Source of the DNA: Zygaena filipendulae
Taxonomy: Eukaryota > Arthropoda > Insecta > Lepidoptera > Zygaenidae
Direction: 5' to 3'
Length of the DNA stretch: 64,000 nucleotides
NCBI GenBank assembly: GCA_907165275.2
Contig: OU015672.1
Span: 912,501 to 976,500, forward strand
The translations under genes were made by a program, and so were the position numbers. How positions within the stretch are numbered: the stretch's first letter is position 1; each line of letters begins with the position of its first letter. The notes under the pieces were generated by a model. It was given only the letters and a program-made list of their open reading frames with translations. It ran no database searches and was not told the DNA's origin. Of this stretch, positions 1-12,360 are shown piece after piece.

Positions 1-35
1 ACCAATGACATATAATGAAACAAACATCGAACCTA

Positions 36-262
36 GGCCCTAATTCACTATGACCATAACACGGCGCGTTAGGATAACGCGCCATAAAAAATGTTCTTCC
101 CTCGTTCTCAAAAAAGCTTTACTTCCAATAAACATAATATTTACAACGTTTGTTATGGCATACAGAATATTGATTTCTAATATTTTATCAGCTGGAACGT
201 TTCGGAATGTGTTTTTGGGACGCGCGTTATGGGCAAGGAATGTTATTGGTCGTACTGAGTCC
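36..262 (+). repeat. Inverted-repeat element, GGCCCTTATTCAC family, copy 1
   Basis: Starts GGCCCTAATTCACTATGAC and ends GGTCGTACTGAGTCCT. The body is recognisably the same as 47650-47880 (GGAACGTTT, TTTTTGGGA, GCGCGTTA). Non-coding; the 71-residue frame in it has no likely meaning. Confidence 0.65.
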
Positions 263-264
263 TA

Positions 265-2589
265 AACGAATTGTTTGTTAAACGTGCGCTTGCAGCTGTA
301 ACGGACGTACGCCTGTTCTAATACGAAGTTTTCCTGTTTACAACGAACGGACAACCCGCTGTAAGTAATGTTCTAAAGTTATAATTTGTTTGCCTTAGTT
401 ACCTTACTTATGTGCGCAAAAAATAAACAAAAAAAAAATTACCTCGCCGCTACGGTTGGCTGTATAGCTGCATTTCCATGAGTTCCATGACTCACTGCAA
501 AATTGTAACCGGTTGCCATCTTTAATATTTGGTTATGTTGCGTCGCGTTCCAGACAACAATGAGTGTGTTCTTTTCGAATATCAATTGATATTAATATTA
601 AAAATAAATCATTTTTTATATTAACATTAATATTAAGGAACTTTGTTAAAAAAAAAAGTCTTTTTATTCACTTTTATTTATTTTTAATCTCAAATAACAG
701 TTTTTTTTTTACTAAATATCAGAGTGCCTACGCTGGGTGAAGAAACTTTACATTTTGCGTAAAACTCCTTTTTTTATAGGGAACCGGAAATACAGTTAGA
801 TGTTTTGAACTTAGTACCTACCTAAGCTATGTAGGCGTATTTCAGGAGGCCGACCGCGCTATTCAGGAAAATGAGCGGTGTTTTATGACGAGTTGTCGAA
901 GTAAAGCGCCGGCGAATGTGTCAGTCGTACGAATTTAACTATTAACGAATGACGGTTGTGGCGAGTAATCGAGTAGGTAATTCGGTCTCTTTAACAATAA
1001 AATTGTTCTCAGCATCATATTTTCGGCCGCTGTACGACCATTGTCCTTCCAATTCCCACTAAGAGGCAAAGGAAGGTTCACTCCACTGAGGGGCAATCCC
1101 GGCCATGCAAAGCAAAACCACACCGCTCTTGCATCTATGGTTCCCTCCTCGTACGTATGTACGTCTTGCGAGTATTCCAGTCCAGTTCCAGTATCGTAGA
1201 CACCGTGTCCGGGTGGCAGTGGAAAATTAAAAAGAAAACGTGCCTTTTGTGCGACGTGATCGGTCGGTGCAGATTGGTTACGTTACGTTCCCAACGTTAT
1301 CCTAAGTCATGACGTAAAAAATGTCTCAAAATCCAAATTTGCTCAAAACTTTTTTCAAATTATTGTTTAAATCATAAAATTGATACAGAATACTAAATTT
1401 TAATAAGCAAAGAAAACGCTATAAAATTCGAACAAATGCATTCGCTTTTGAATTTGTGAAAAAAAAAAACAAATGATACTCGATTTTTTTTTCAACCAGC
1501 CAGTATGTCCTCTAGATCAAAAAAGTTTACATAGGTATTACCTACTTGGTAAGAAATGATATAATAATTGATTAATATTTAAAATAGTATGTGTAGCTTA
1601 AACTTTTTGATTTGTGTAGATTTTTTTATGTCAGTACCGTATACATATACTTTCATATACATTTAGTGAACTTCAATTTTATTTATATGTCTAAGTAGCT
1701 GATATAGATTATCGTGTAGGATTTAGCCAGATTTTGTTGGAGAAACATGTTATACAATACTTAATTTAACGCAATATAGAAATTTTACACTGTTCCCTTT
1801 CAAAAAAAAACTTACAAGATATTTATTGAGCCTCTCCCTTCCAGAGTGATATTGGGTGAGATTCGGCTCGAGCCTCCGCCTCCTCCCCGATCGTCTCACA
1901 TAATTATTGGACGCCCTCCCCTTTTGGGCTCTGTATAAAATTCGTTGTTTTGTTGTCAATCTATCTTTTCAAAGTGACCGAACCATTTCAACACAGATCT
2001 AAGGTACACGTCATCTCTCTAGTTTAATCTCTACTTGTTCGTCACCTTCACAACGTCATTATGTAGGAACATAATGCAGGAGCATATTAGGTATGATATG
2101 AAAATAAATCTAAATAAATAAATTACAAATACAGTCATTATCTTATCAAGGTCTGTCTGTAACTCTGCTACTAAGTACCTATAGGCTATATGCAAGAGGT
2201 CGACGACCCCAGTCCGCTGTACGAGCGCGAATCTTGCGTCTCGACTCTCGGCTGCTGAAGCAAGTTGTTCTCTTTAAAAAAAAATGCACTTTCGCACATG
2301 ATGCATTTGAATGAATGTTTTTCTATTTTGGAACGTAGTTCCTAAATTTTTTAATCATAAGCTACATATTTGTACAGTATAGAACTGCCATTATCAAGGA
2401 TCAAATTATTTTTTGAAGCTCTTACGACGGTAAGATTCAAATTCAGAGATGTCTTGTTGTAGGTACAAAAAACAAAATTCTCACTGTTCAAAACGTGTTC
2501 AAAACATACGGTAGTATTATAAGTACACAGTAAAAATAAATTTTAAACATTAATTACAAAACTTATGACTGTTTCTTCTTTCATTCAAT
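265..2589. other. No gene recognised
   Basis: Low-complexity AT-rich sequence with one more GC-balanced stretch at about 840-1310 that carries no splice-bounded open frame I can support. No tubulin first exon is visible here. Confidence 0.5.
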
Positions 2590-2916
2590 GGGCATGTTGA
2601 CTAATTTTTATTTTTTAGTCCGTCTTGTAGATTATTAAAAAGTATTGGACACGTATTTTTTCTTTTTTTACGTAATCAAAAAATAACGGCGATATATTGA
2701 GTTGAAATTTCGCGTGACGTCACTATTCTGACAGTTTGTATGGCGGTTTTATCGGTTAGTGACGTCACGACCCCCTCACCCTAAACTTTAATGCGCTTTA
2801 TCTCTGTATATTTTAATTTATTTGAAAAAGCAAAAAATACCTGTGTATTGTTTTTTTTTATTTTCTAACTGACGGACTAATTAGAATTTTGTTTTTCAAA
2901 AGTAGTCCACATCCCC
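2590..2916 (+). repeat. CRE-carrying MITE, copy 1
   Basis: A roughly 325-bp non-coding element with diverged inverted ends (TTAGTCCGTC near the left, GACGGACTAA near the right). It carries two perfect TGACGTCA palindromes at 2715-2722 and 2760-2767. Same family as 6792-7114, 18187-18514, 28218-28483, 45400-45530 and 59200-59301. Confidence 0.85.
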
Positions 2917-3360
2917 ACTATCTCATCAAGGGATAAGCTTATGGTATAGACCCTAAAATATATCATACTATTAGGTATACTGTATACTTAATATGTGATT
3001 CATTCACATGCTTGGATATCAAGGGTTATAATCCAAGCTGACGCCCCCTTAGGTGTTTTACTGTTACACGGCACGCGTTAGTTTTGTTTAGATTTGTATC
3101 TATTTTGGTTAAGTGGTGAGCTGAAGTCGTTATCGCTTGAGTGCTTTTTAACTGGTGTTCTTAAAAAGTAGGTACTCTCTTTAAACTCGAAGTTGGGGAC
3201 GGGCGGCAGTCGTTAATTCTAATCAGTGCACCTACTTGGTGGAGAATTGGAGATATGTGATGAATCAGGGCCCGTTTACACTTTACACGCATTATTGACC
3301 CACACGCATAAGGACTCATGATAAAAAACCGGCGAAGTGCGTAGCGGTCTTCGCACATTC

Positions 3361-4263
3361 TGGGTTCCGTACCAAATGTAGAATATAAGAGCTGTCTGTC
3401 GTCTGACGATGTTTTTCCTTGAAATCCTAAAATTTTCTTTGTTTTAACCAACTTTATTTTTCGGTTAAATGCGTAGACCCGTAGCAGTGGCTTGCCGCCG
3501 CCGCCGCGCGCCGCCTGCATCGCTTCTGTGCTACGCGTTTAACCCAATGATCAAAGACATTAGAAGATAATAGACGAACAATATAAACTTTGACAATGCA
3601 ATCCACGTCAACCAAATTTTGCGGGGGGAATGATCAAAATAATAACCAATCACATCGTTGCGACGCAATCAAATACCAGTCACCACAAAGTTCATTTCAA
3701 ATAGTCAATCACATCGCTTTCGGAAGTGTTGACCGCAAAATAAAGTTGGCTTTAACGCAGAAAATAATAGAATTTCAAAAGAAACATTGACTTATCAATA
3801 TGTTGGTATTTTTTGGTAAAATAAACGTAATAATCAATATTATTACCAAGTTTTGAGTTCATACTTCATAGGGCAACGGGAAGTTGGAAAATACTCCGGT
3901 ACAAAATTTTGTAAAAAAGCTGACTTTGGCGGCTTCCCATGCCTTTATTTTCCTATGTTTTTAAATACAAAAAACACAGTTTTTATCTACTCAATGAGCT
4001 CTATTCAACCATATCTACCCCACTCGATTCGGTAGAAAAGCAAAAAAAATTGCGCCCCCTTTAGCTGTAGTATGAGAGCTAGTAATTTTTTTTTAATTTG
4101 TATAGCTATGAGCTATGGGTTATCAATATACGTAAACTGTACAAATTTGAAGCCTGTAGCTTCTACGGTTTGGCTGTAACACCCGTGTGACAGACGACGG
4201 ACAGACGGACGCGCGAGTGACAGCAATGAGGCTCCGTTTGGTCCCTTCGGGTACGGAACCCTA
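3361..4263. repeat. Diverged inverted-repeat element (GGGTTCCGTACC ends)
   Basis: GGGTTCCGTACC at 3362 is mirrored by GGTACGGAACCCT ending at 4263. CTGTCTGTCGTC / GACAGACGACGGACAGACG subterminal sequence lies at both ends. No transposase frame in about 900 bp. Possibly two neighbouring fragments rather than one element. Confidence 0.55.
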
Positions 4264-4582
4264 AAAGATCAATGCTTAAAGGCTCGTAATACTCGTAATG
4301 ACACTACTTTATACAACATCAATATGCCAAATAGGCAATAGCTAATTCTAGAACCTGAACCTTTGACATTTAATTTTTACTTTTTTTGTCCACTTGCACT
4401 CGTTTATAAACAGCCATAATATTACAATAGAGAATACTTTATTTCCATCGACACGGCTCGTGAGCGTGTTGTATTATAACATCTTTTTAAAACAATGATT
4501 GCTATGAAGCCGAAAGCATTTATTGCAAAGAGTACCAACTAACTACTACATTGATTGTCTACACTGTACTATGACAGTATAC

Positions 4583-5001
4583 GGTCCGTATTCCAGAAGG
4601 TGACTCAGATCACGTTTCTCTTGAGATTAGTTTTAAGCTCAAATCATAACTCAAGCGTACATCTTATTATAGAATGCGTTTTAAGTTCTAATCACTTGAA
4701 ACTAGTCTTTAGTAGAGATTCTGAACTCTGATTGGTTCTAATCACTTGAAACTAGTCTTGAGTTTAGATTTTTAACTCTGACTGGTTGAGTGGTCTTGAC
4801 ATAACAGACGTAGGTAAACAAAGATCAAATCTTTGCTTGAGTATAAATTAGTACTCAAGCGTCGTTGTAGTATAAGGGAATAAGTCAGCTGATTGTTGAT
4901 TGATGAATCGTGTTTCAAGTAAGGTTCTAAAATTAAAGCTTTACTTGAAATTAGTTTTAAATCTAGATTCAGGACTTGAGTAACCTTTTGGAATACGGAC
5001 C
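4583..5001. repeat. MITE with GGTCCGTATTCC inverted repeats and internal tandem duplication
   Basis: Ends GGTCCGTATTCCAGAAGG and CCTTTTGGAATACGGACC (inverted). The interior is built from repeated variants of CTTGAAACTAGTCTT and GAACTCTGATTGGTT, in direct and inverted order. Non-coding. Confidence 0.75.
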
Positions 5002-5040
5002 TACATAGATTCTTCATTACATAGTATAAAACAAAGTCGC

Positions 5041-5220
5041 TTTCTCTGTCCCTATATCCTTATGTATGCTTAAATCTTTAAAACTACGCAACGGATTTTG
5101 ATGCGGTTTTCACCAATAGATAGAGTGATTCATGAGGAAGGTTTATAACTATATTTTATCCTGGAATTCCCGCGGGAACTCCGAAATTACCGCGGGTGAA
5201 ACCGCGCGGGTCAGCTAGTT
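5041..5220 (+). repeat. CCGCGG/CAGCTAGT short interspersed element
   Basis: Carries GGAATTCCCGCGGGAACTCC and ends ACCGCGCGGGTCAGCTAGT. This is the commonest repeat of the window, in both orientations. Other copies, some partial: 13600-13715, 13990-14245, 16384-16480 (-), 18075-18150 (-), 19750-19935, 22200-22380, 34230-34330, 35545-35640 (-), 40480-40640 (-), 47444-47648 (-), 48500-48730 (-), 56705-56850, 61500-61800. Confidence 0.75.
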
Positions 5221-5960
5221 ATCAATATAATCGATACGTTTTACTATATCTCTAGGTACCTATGTATATGAATACCGGCATCAATGGTAGTTTTAACTTT
5301 TTTTAAATTCTCATTACGTCAGTGAAAAAGGAAACATGGAAACTCGCACTGCGCGCTAGAAAATAATCGAACGAAAAAGAACGAGTAATACACGTCATGT
5401 AAATAAAAGTTCAGCAAACTCAAAATTCAGAGAAATAACGTAGTGTTTTAAAATGCGTGTAGGTATCGTAAGAACAACGAAAACTCGACCATATTTCATT
5501 GGGTCAAAATGACGGCGGTATCTAGTATAGTATTATATTATCTGTGGCGGTATTTTGTATCTCTTCTGACATTATTATTAGGTTGGTACGCGTTGCGCTG
5601 CGAAGCAAATAATTGTCGGAACAGCCATAAACGCTATCTCGTCCATAAAACCATACTTATCCGTCGCTAAAACGATATATTCCCATAATAGTGCATGTCC
5701 CGACAGCTTGCCGACTACTGGCTGACTCAGAACTCCTATATATCCAAGTTCCGAAACTATTAAAAGACAAAATGGTTTAAATTCTAAATTTAGCAACTCA
5801 GTCAACTGTGTGGAATTTTTCTAGGCACAAAGATCTTTTTGTACAGCTAAGTAAGTTCTCTTCTGATTAACAAATGGAACCTTTAACTCGTTTATTATCG
5901 TCAGTTTTTATCGTATTTTATTTCTTATCCATATTATTTGTGTTTCATTTTTCCTTTGTA

Positions 5961-6313
5961 TACAACGTGTTAATGAATTAACTAAAAACCTGATACACCC
6001 CATTTAAAAAAAAATAAACAATAATATGATTAAAATATATTTTACGTCGAAAAAATTTATACTTTAAAAGTTATTCAACATTAGTTTGGAGGTGACCTAT
6101 CTACGAAATTCTAAGCGCTACGCCCGCGCCTACCGGTTCGAATTTTTTTGCTGCGGGCGGCGTACGCGCCTAATATTGTATTATAAATAATTTAGACATG
6201 GGCTAGTAAAAATGAAAAAATATAACCTATATTAAAACATAGTGCGATCGATTCGCTAGTCGTTTCTGAGCAAACTACTTTCTAGTTTTCAGTTAATTCA
6301 TTAACACGTTGTA
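5961..6313. repeat. MITE with TACAACGTGTTAATGAATTA inverted repeats, copy 1
   Basis: Left TACAACGTGTTAATGAATTA, right TAATTCATTAACACGTTGTA. The body includes a GC-rich CGCGCCTACCGG block. A second, inverted copy lies at 41459-41885. Confidence 0.8.
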
Positions 6314-6791
6314 TTGTTAGGGACCAAACCACGATCAGACCACAACGCAAGTTGGTAGTTGGTACCTACTGTTGTTGAACTCCCGAAACCCCAATGTATG
6401 TTGCTACGAGTGGCATCAACTTCCAACAATAAGCGACTCGACTGTGAAAATCGTTCGATTTTGTTTAGATAAGGTGCAAACAAAACACAGAAAATCCAAT
6501 AATGATTGATGTAGGTATAACGACCCACTTTTTCTTAGGACTTAGTCCTTCCTACCTATATACCTACCTATCTACAAAGACATTCTATAATATACTTAAA
6601 ATATCATTGCCTACCTATATACATATAAAAATTAATGCCTATTTCCCTTGGTCACGGCATCACGCTTGAACGGCTGGACCAATTTCGCTAATTCTCTTGT
6701 TTGTTTGGAGTTTTAAATTGAAATTTTGAAATTCACGCGGGTGAATCTCCGAAACGGTTGAACCGATTCTGACGGGACTTTCACTGATAAT

Positions 6792-7114
6792 AGGCTATTT
6801 GACTAATTTTTTTTTAGTCTGTCTTGTAGATTAATAAAAAATATTGGACAAGTATTTTTTCTTTTTTACGTAATCAAAAAATAACAGCGATACATTGAGT
6901 TGAAATTTCGCGTGACGTCACTAACTAGTGCAGTTTGTATGGCGGCTTGTAGCAGTAAGTGACGTCACGAGCCCCCACCCTAAACTTTAATGCGCTTCAT
7001 GTCTGTGTATTTTCATTTATTTGAAAAATAAAAGAATACGTGTCTAATGAATTTTAATTTTCTAAAAGACGGACTAATTAAAATTTTGATTTTCAAAAGT
7101 TGTCAACATCCCTA
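6792..7114 (+). repeat. CRE-carrying MITE, copy 2
   Basis: Same orientation and structure as copy 1, with TGACGTCA at 6913-6920 and 6960-6967. The two copies differ by scattered substitutions and small indels, so they are separate older insertions. Confidence 0.85.
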
Positions 7115-8239
7115 TTACCTGATGTTATAAGGAGTAAATTAGGCTACTTTGGAGTTCCAGCGGGATTTTCATCTAAAGTTTTATCAAATACCACCTGTTC
7201 TTAGTGAACGCGTTATTTATATTATTAAAAGTATCCTATGTGTTATAATGTATGTCCTAATTTACCACTTAGTTTAAATATACGTAGATAGACGTATTAT
7301 TGATGACTGATTAACAGACCTCCAAACTTCATCATAACATTAGATAGGAATAAGAAGACAAAATTGAAAAACTACTTATCTATACGTGTTACATGTTGTG
7401 TTTGTAAAACGCAAAATATTGTTTATAAAAAAGGTAATAAAACCTTTTTGTAGAACGTAGAGTAATAGGGCAATGTTTATTTGAAAAATATCGAAGCATC
7501 CTGCGTGTTAGTATCCGTCGTCACAACTCACAACATCTGGCGTTTTTCTTGTCAGCTCGTTCTGAAGAATCTCACACGTAGGTATACCGAAATGTTTTAT
7601 TAGTGTAGACACTTGTGAGTCATGCCCTTTTATGTCTTCATGAAGATAATGATACTTAGCTTACGTCCATGTAACTGACGGTTGATATCCTCAACGAATA
7701 ATATAATCCTCAGATTGATCCCGCAATGCTACAAAAGATCCTTGTTGCGCATCCTGCCACGTTTCGAATTACCAAATGGAATCCCAACTCGCCCGATATG
7801 GCAACTCTCCCGGAGTCTGGCCAAAAATAAGACGCAGTAGGATGTCAACGGCCAACCCGAGATGCAATAAGTGAAAAAAAAAAAGTTTAAGTTCTATTTT
7901 CAAAATGCAGTCGAGTCGCGTCGCTGCAATGGCCGCCGCGCTGCCGCCGCGCCGGTGAAACGAAAATGGAAAATGGTTTTTGTGTCTCGTTTGAAACTTG
8001 TAGCTGTATTTATAAATAATAACTATTGTCTTTAAAAAATTGTGAGAACAAACTTAATATTAAAATTAATTTATTAATATAAATCATGTTTAAATACCTT
8101 TACCCAGGCTGCGTCTAATATCTACTAGATTATTTTCAATATAAAGCAAACGGCATTTATAATAAGACAAGTAATAAGACAATTACTCGACTCGGCATCG
8201 TGGATGCAACACGTCATGTCAAACGCTCCGAGAAATAAA
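7115..8239. other. No feature recognised
   Basis: AT-rich sequence between the CRE-MITE and the LINE. A GC-rich pocket near 7900-7960 (CTGCCGCCGCGCCGG) has no supported exon. Confidence 0.5.
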
Positions 8240-8581
8240 TTAGTTTAGAAGTGTTATACTAGTTTTTTGCGGACGAATTAGTGATATGAGCTAGAACTTA
8301 ACGTTCTTAGTGCAGTGATAATAATAAACAGTGCCTAAATAAACATTAACAAAGGTTTTTGATTGAAATAGTAAAATAAATTAAACTATAACCTACCTAC
8401 AGCTCTCAATAGTGAAGCGTCTCATCAAAACGGTGGCTAAGCGTTGCGTATTTCGTGGCACTTGCGACGTTCTTCTTGTAGCCGCGAATACCGGGCGGCC
8501 GATGGATTGGTGTGCGAAGGTGGATTTAGTTCTGTTACTGATTTTTGACTCGTGTTTTTGATTAAAATAATACGACGCGCT

Positions 8582-9463
8582 ATGAACGTACAAAGGTCAC
8601 CTCCCAACAAAATTATGGCATCTTCGAACCCTGAACTTAACAATTTGGTTCAAAGTGAAAACCAGCCCCAGGTTGCTCTGCGAAAACGCAAACAACCGGA
8701 TACTGAATCGGATATGAAGGATACGCTCAATTCTTTTCGGATTGAACTGTTTGAGTCTTTCAAAGAGTTATTTAAAGAACAAAACAATAAATTGGATCTA
8801 CTTCATGAGGATATGTCTTCAATTAAGGAACAGATAACGGAAATCAAACAATCCAATGAAAACCTTTTACTAGAACATAATAACCTCAAGGTAGACGTAG
8901 TAGAACTCAAAAAAGGGAATGAAAGCTTGGAGGGAAAAATTAAATCACTAGAAAACGAGATGTTAAATCTAAAAACTCAATCAAAAGGTGAAATAGAAAT
9001 AAAGCCAGGCTACAGTAAGTACGAAGACATGATCTCTGAATTTCAAGACCGTTATCGAAGGCAAAAGAATCTTATAATAATGGGTATCAGTGAACCAAAT
9101 AACAATATTACCATCCAGCGTCGAGCTTACGACAAAACAGAAGTACGAAAAATATTAAAAGCATTGAATGAAAACTGCGAAGATCCAGTGAAGCTCATAC
9201 GACTTGGGAAATATAACCCAACGAAGACACGTCCTCTGAAGGCAATCTTTACATCAAAAGAAGTAGCAGTTGAAATACTACGTAACAAACACAAAGTACC
9301 GGCCAATATCAAAATTACCTCAGACGATACCCCAATGCAAAAACAATACCTCCATGAATTAAGAAATGAGCTCAATCAACGTGAACGAAACGGTGAAATG
9401 CACCTTCGTATCAAATATATCGGTGGCACACCCAAAATTATAACAGTAGAACCAAAAAACTAA
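8582..9463 (+). CDS. LINE ORF1 (nucleic-acid-binding coiled-coil protein)
   Basis: A 293-residue frame from the ATG at 8582 (an in-frame GTG lies 10 codons upstream). The N-terminus, MNVQRSPPNK, is basic and of a type common in arthropod LINE ORF1s. Residues about 50-135 form a Glu/Lys/Asn/Leu coiled coil. The C-terminal half (YRRQKNLIIMGI, then KLIRLGKYNPTKTRPLKAIF and YLHELRNELNQRE) resembles the RRM/CTD part of LINE ORF1 proteins that package element RNA. I see no zinc-knuckle CCHC. There is no stop or frameshift, suggesting recent insertion. The ORF ends 56 bp before the first GTG of the ORF2 frame. Confidence 0.8.
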   Translation: MNVQRSPPNKIMASSNPELNNLVQSENQPQVALRKRKQPDTESDMKDTLNSFRIELFESFKELFKEQNNKLDLLHEDMSSIKEQITEIKQSNENLLLEHNNLKVDVVELKKGNESLEGKIKSLENEMLNLKTQSKGEIEIKPGYSKYEDMISEFQDRYRRQKNLIIMGISEPNNNITIQRRAYDKTEVRKILKALNENCEDPVKLIRLGKYNPTKTRPLKAIFTSKEVAVEILRNKHKVPANIKITSDDTPMQKQYLHELRNELNQRERNGEMHLRIKYIGGTPKIITVEPKN

Positions 9464-9519
9464 AACCAGCTAATCCACCCATTCTTAGTAAAGACTCAAG
9501 CGATATTCTGCACCAAGTA

Positions 9520-12360
9520 GTGCAAAACCATGAAGATATCGATTTATCAGCAACATCTCTAAAATTCTTTTATGCTAATGTACGCAGTATCGTTAAGACC
9601 GGAAAACTTGATGAGATAAAATGTATCTTAAAAGCGATGCAGAATAAAATAAACATAATTTTACTGACTGAAACATGGATCAAATCTGAGGACGAAGCTA
9701 AACAATCACAAATACAACACTTTACCCATCACTATAACTATAGAACAGACAAAATTGGTGGAGGAGTCTCAATTTTTATACATGACAGTCTAAAACATGA
9801 TCTAACTGAAGAAAAGTACATTGATGGCAACCAGTATATATGGGTACACTTAAAAAAATTCGCACTAGACATTGGGTTAGTATACAAACCAGACGGCAAG
9901 CATATACCGGAGTTCCTTGAGATTTATGAAGAACAAATACAGCGCCGCCGAAGAGCTATGATTTTCGGCGATTTTAACATCGATCTATTAAATAAGAATA
10001 ACAGCGCACAAAAATATAAAAACATGTTAAAAGAAAATGGATACAGATTACTAAACAAAGTAAACAAAAAATTTTGCACCCGGGAAACATCTACAAGCAA
10101 TACTATTCTAGACCATATAAGCACAAACATAAAAGGAAATGCTTTCGTAGTATCCATTATCGAATCGAACATGTCAGATCATAAGCAGCTCTACTGTGAA
10201 ATGAAGAAGATTAAGCATGAACCAAAGAAAACAATTAGATACGAAGCCACTGACTACCCTAAGCTATACAAAAAATTACAAGAACTTAACCTTGAAAATA
10301 CTGATCATGACTACAGCAATTTGGAAAAACTAATCAAAGAAAAAATAAACGATAGTAAGATATCTAAAAAGAAAGTTTTGAATAAACCACAGGAAGACTG
10401 GATAGATAAAAAAGTGTTGATTGAAATGAGAGAGAGAGACTATTTATGGCGAAAAGCAAAACAAGAACCTCAGAATGAAAAATTGAAAGCAGAACTAGCA
10501 AAGCAAAGAAATCGAGTAACTATAACAATAAAAAAAGCCAAAAACAAATACTATAAGACAGAATTTACGAAATGTATAAGCAAACCTAAAAAAATGTGGG
10601 AACTTATAAATAGACTGTGTCACAATAAAAATAAAAGTAGCGGTGTTCCTTCAAAACTTGTAACGGCTAATAACGACCTTGTTACCAATGAGCGCGAGGT
10701 CTGTGAGTGCTTTAATACCTTCTTTTCTAATGTAGGACCCGACTTAGCAAATAAAATACCTCTTGAATATCATAATACCGAAGTTAATTTAACTAACAAA
10801 AACCTTAACAAAACACAGCTAATCGAAATAAGAGAATGTCAAGACTTAGAAATTAGTAAAATCATTGATAAACTAGATCCCAATACGAGTGCAGGAATTG
10901 ATAAGATAAACACAAAAAGTTTAAAATGCATTAAAAATATAATCCTATCACCTATAACGAGGTGCTTTAACAAATGTATCAAAGATGGAACTTTTCCAGA
11001 TAGTATGAAATTAGCCAAAGTGACCCCCATTTTTAAGTCAGGAAGTAGAAGCTCACCTGGTGATTACCGCCCTGTATCAGTACTTCCAGTTATGTCTAAA
11101 ATTTTAGAAAAAGTCTTGCACAACCGACTCGAATCACATTTATCTACGAATAATATTTTGTTTGAACGTCAATATGGTTTTCGACCAAAATCAAATACTT
11201 TGTCAGCCACAGTAGATCTGGTAACTGATATAAGAGTAAATATAGACAAGAAGAACATAGTATTGGGTATTTTTATCGATCTTAAAAAGGCATTCGATAC
11301 CGTGAGTCACACATTACTACTAAAAAAATTAAAAAGCGTTGGAGTCACCGGAAAAGCATACCAAATGTTCAAATCATATTTAACAAATAGACAACAAAAA
11401 GTTAAGATAGGAAATGTTGAAAGTGATCCCCAAAACATTACTTGTGGTGTCCCACAGGGATCAATCCTAGGGCCGCTTCTTTTCCTTATCTATGTGAACA
11501 ATATCTGTGAGGTGGGACTACATGGCTCTATCACATTGTATGCAGATGATACTTGTCTGTTTTATAATAGTCAAAGCATCACTAAACTTATTAAAGACGC
11601 ACAATCAGACCTAAATAAACTATCGGAATGGTTTAAATACAATCTTCTCACAATAAACACATCTAAAACATCTTACATGATTTTTTCAGCCAAAAACAAG
11701 AAAATTCCCAATCATGATCCTCTGACGATAAATGGTGACGTTTTAGGCAAATCGAGTCAAGAAAAATATCTTGGTCTATTGCTCGACCCTAAACTCACAT
11801 GGAAGGCACACATTGAGCGAATTATATCAAAACTCAAATCTCTCACAGGCTTGCTGCGTGGAGTAACTGGCTGCTTACCAGCTCGCGTCCGATATACCAT
11901 CTATAATTCCCTCGTAAAACCTCACATTGAATACCTAATCGAGATATGGGGCTCGGCAGCCAGCACACATATAAGCAATTTACAAACAGCTCAAAATAAA
12001 CTTATTAAAGTACTTTTTTGTTATAATTTTCATACACCTACAAGAACTATTTACAAAGACAAGAAGCTCATGAACATAAAACAATTGTATATCTATCAAA
12101 CCTGCCTTCTTATTTACAAGATTACACATAAAATGATTCAATCTAGCATAGAATTTAAGAAAAAGCACCACAAGTATCAGACCCGCACTAAAAATCATTT
12201 ACAACTTTTTGCACCACGGACCCAATATGGAAAAAGGTCAATTCTTTTTGAAGGAGCACAACTCTTTAACCAGCTACCAAATTATGTAAAGGATTCAGAA
12301 TCACTGCCAAAATTCAAATTTCAACTAAAAGATCACATTATAGAAAAATATTTAAATTAG
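9520..12360 (+). CDS. LINE ORF2: APE endonuclease plus reverse transcriptase
   Basis: Intact frame of about 946 residues. The endonuclease has FYANVRSI, LTETWI, GDFNID and the terminal SDH motif (MSDHKQLY). The RT follows with KVTPIFKSG, YRPVSVLP, QYGFRP, FIDLKKAFDT, CGVPQGSILGP and the catalytic YADD. A C-terminal tail of about 200 residues has the VKPHIEY...WGSA pattern of this LINE group. No catalytic residue is missing, so the element could be competent for target-primed reverse transcription. There is no convincing ATG at the start: the first start-like codon is GTG at 9520 and the frame stays open upstream towards ORF1, which fits coupled termination-reinitiation. The true start is uncertain. 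Confidence 0.92.
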   Translation: MQNHEDIDLSATSLKFFYANVRSIVKTGKLDEIKCILKAMQNKINIILLTETWIKSEDEAKQSQIQHFTHHYNYRTDKIGGGVSIFIHDSLKHDLTEEKYIDGNQYIWVHLKKFALDIGLVYKPDGKHIPEFLEIYEEQIQRRRRAMIFGDFNIDLLNKNNSAQKYKNMLKENGYRLLNKVNKKFCTRETSTSNTILDHISTNIKGNAFVVSIIESNMSDHKQLYCEMKKIKHEPKKTIRYEATDYPKLYKKLQELNLENTDHDYSNLEKLIKEKINDSKISKKKVLNKPQEDWIDKKVLIEMRERDYLWRKAKQEPQNEKLKAELAKQRNRVTITIKKAKNKYYKTEFTKCISKPKKMWELINRLCHNKNKSSGVPSKLVTANNDLVTNEREVCECFNTFFSNVGPDLANKIPLEYHNTEVNLTNKNLNKTQLIEIRECQDLEISKIIDKLDPNTSAGIDKINTKSLKCIKNIILSPITRCFNKCIKDGTFPDSMKLAKVTPIFKSGSRSSPGDYRPVSVLPVMSKILEKVLHNRLESHLSTNNILFERQYGFRPKSNTLSATVDLVTDIRVNIDKKNIVLGIFIDLKKAFDTVSHTLLLKKLKSVGVTGKAYQMFKSYLTNRQQKVKIGNVESDPQNITCGVPQGSILGPLLFLIYVNNICEVGLHGSITLYADDTCLFYNSQSITKLIKDAQSDLNKLSEWFKYNLLTINTSKTSYMIFSAKNKKIPNHDPLTINGDVLGKSSQEKYLGLLLDPKLTWKAHIERIISKLKSLTGLLRGVTGCLPARVRYTIYNSLVKPHIEYLIEIWGSAASTHISNLQTAQNKLIKVLFCYNFHTPTRTIYKDKKLMNIKQLYIYQTCLLIYKITHKMIQSSIEFKKKHHKYQTRTKNHLQLFAPRTQYGKRSILFEGAQLFNQLPNYVKDSESLPKFKFQLKDHIIEKYLN

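Noticed and set aside
3161..3520. 119-residue minus-strand frame
   Set aside because: Lies partly in an inverted-repeat element and shows no protein-like composition or splice context.
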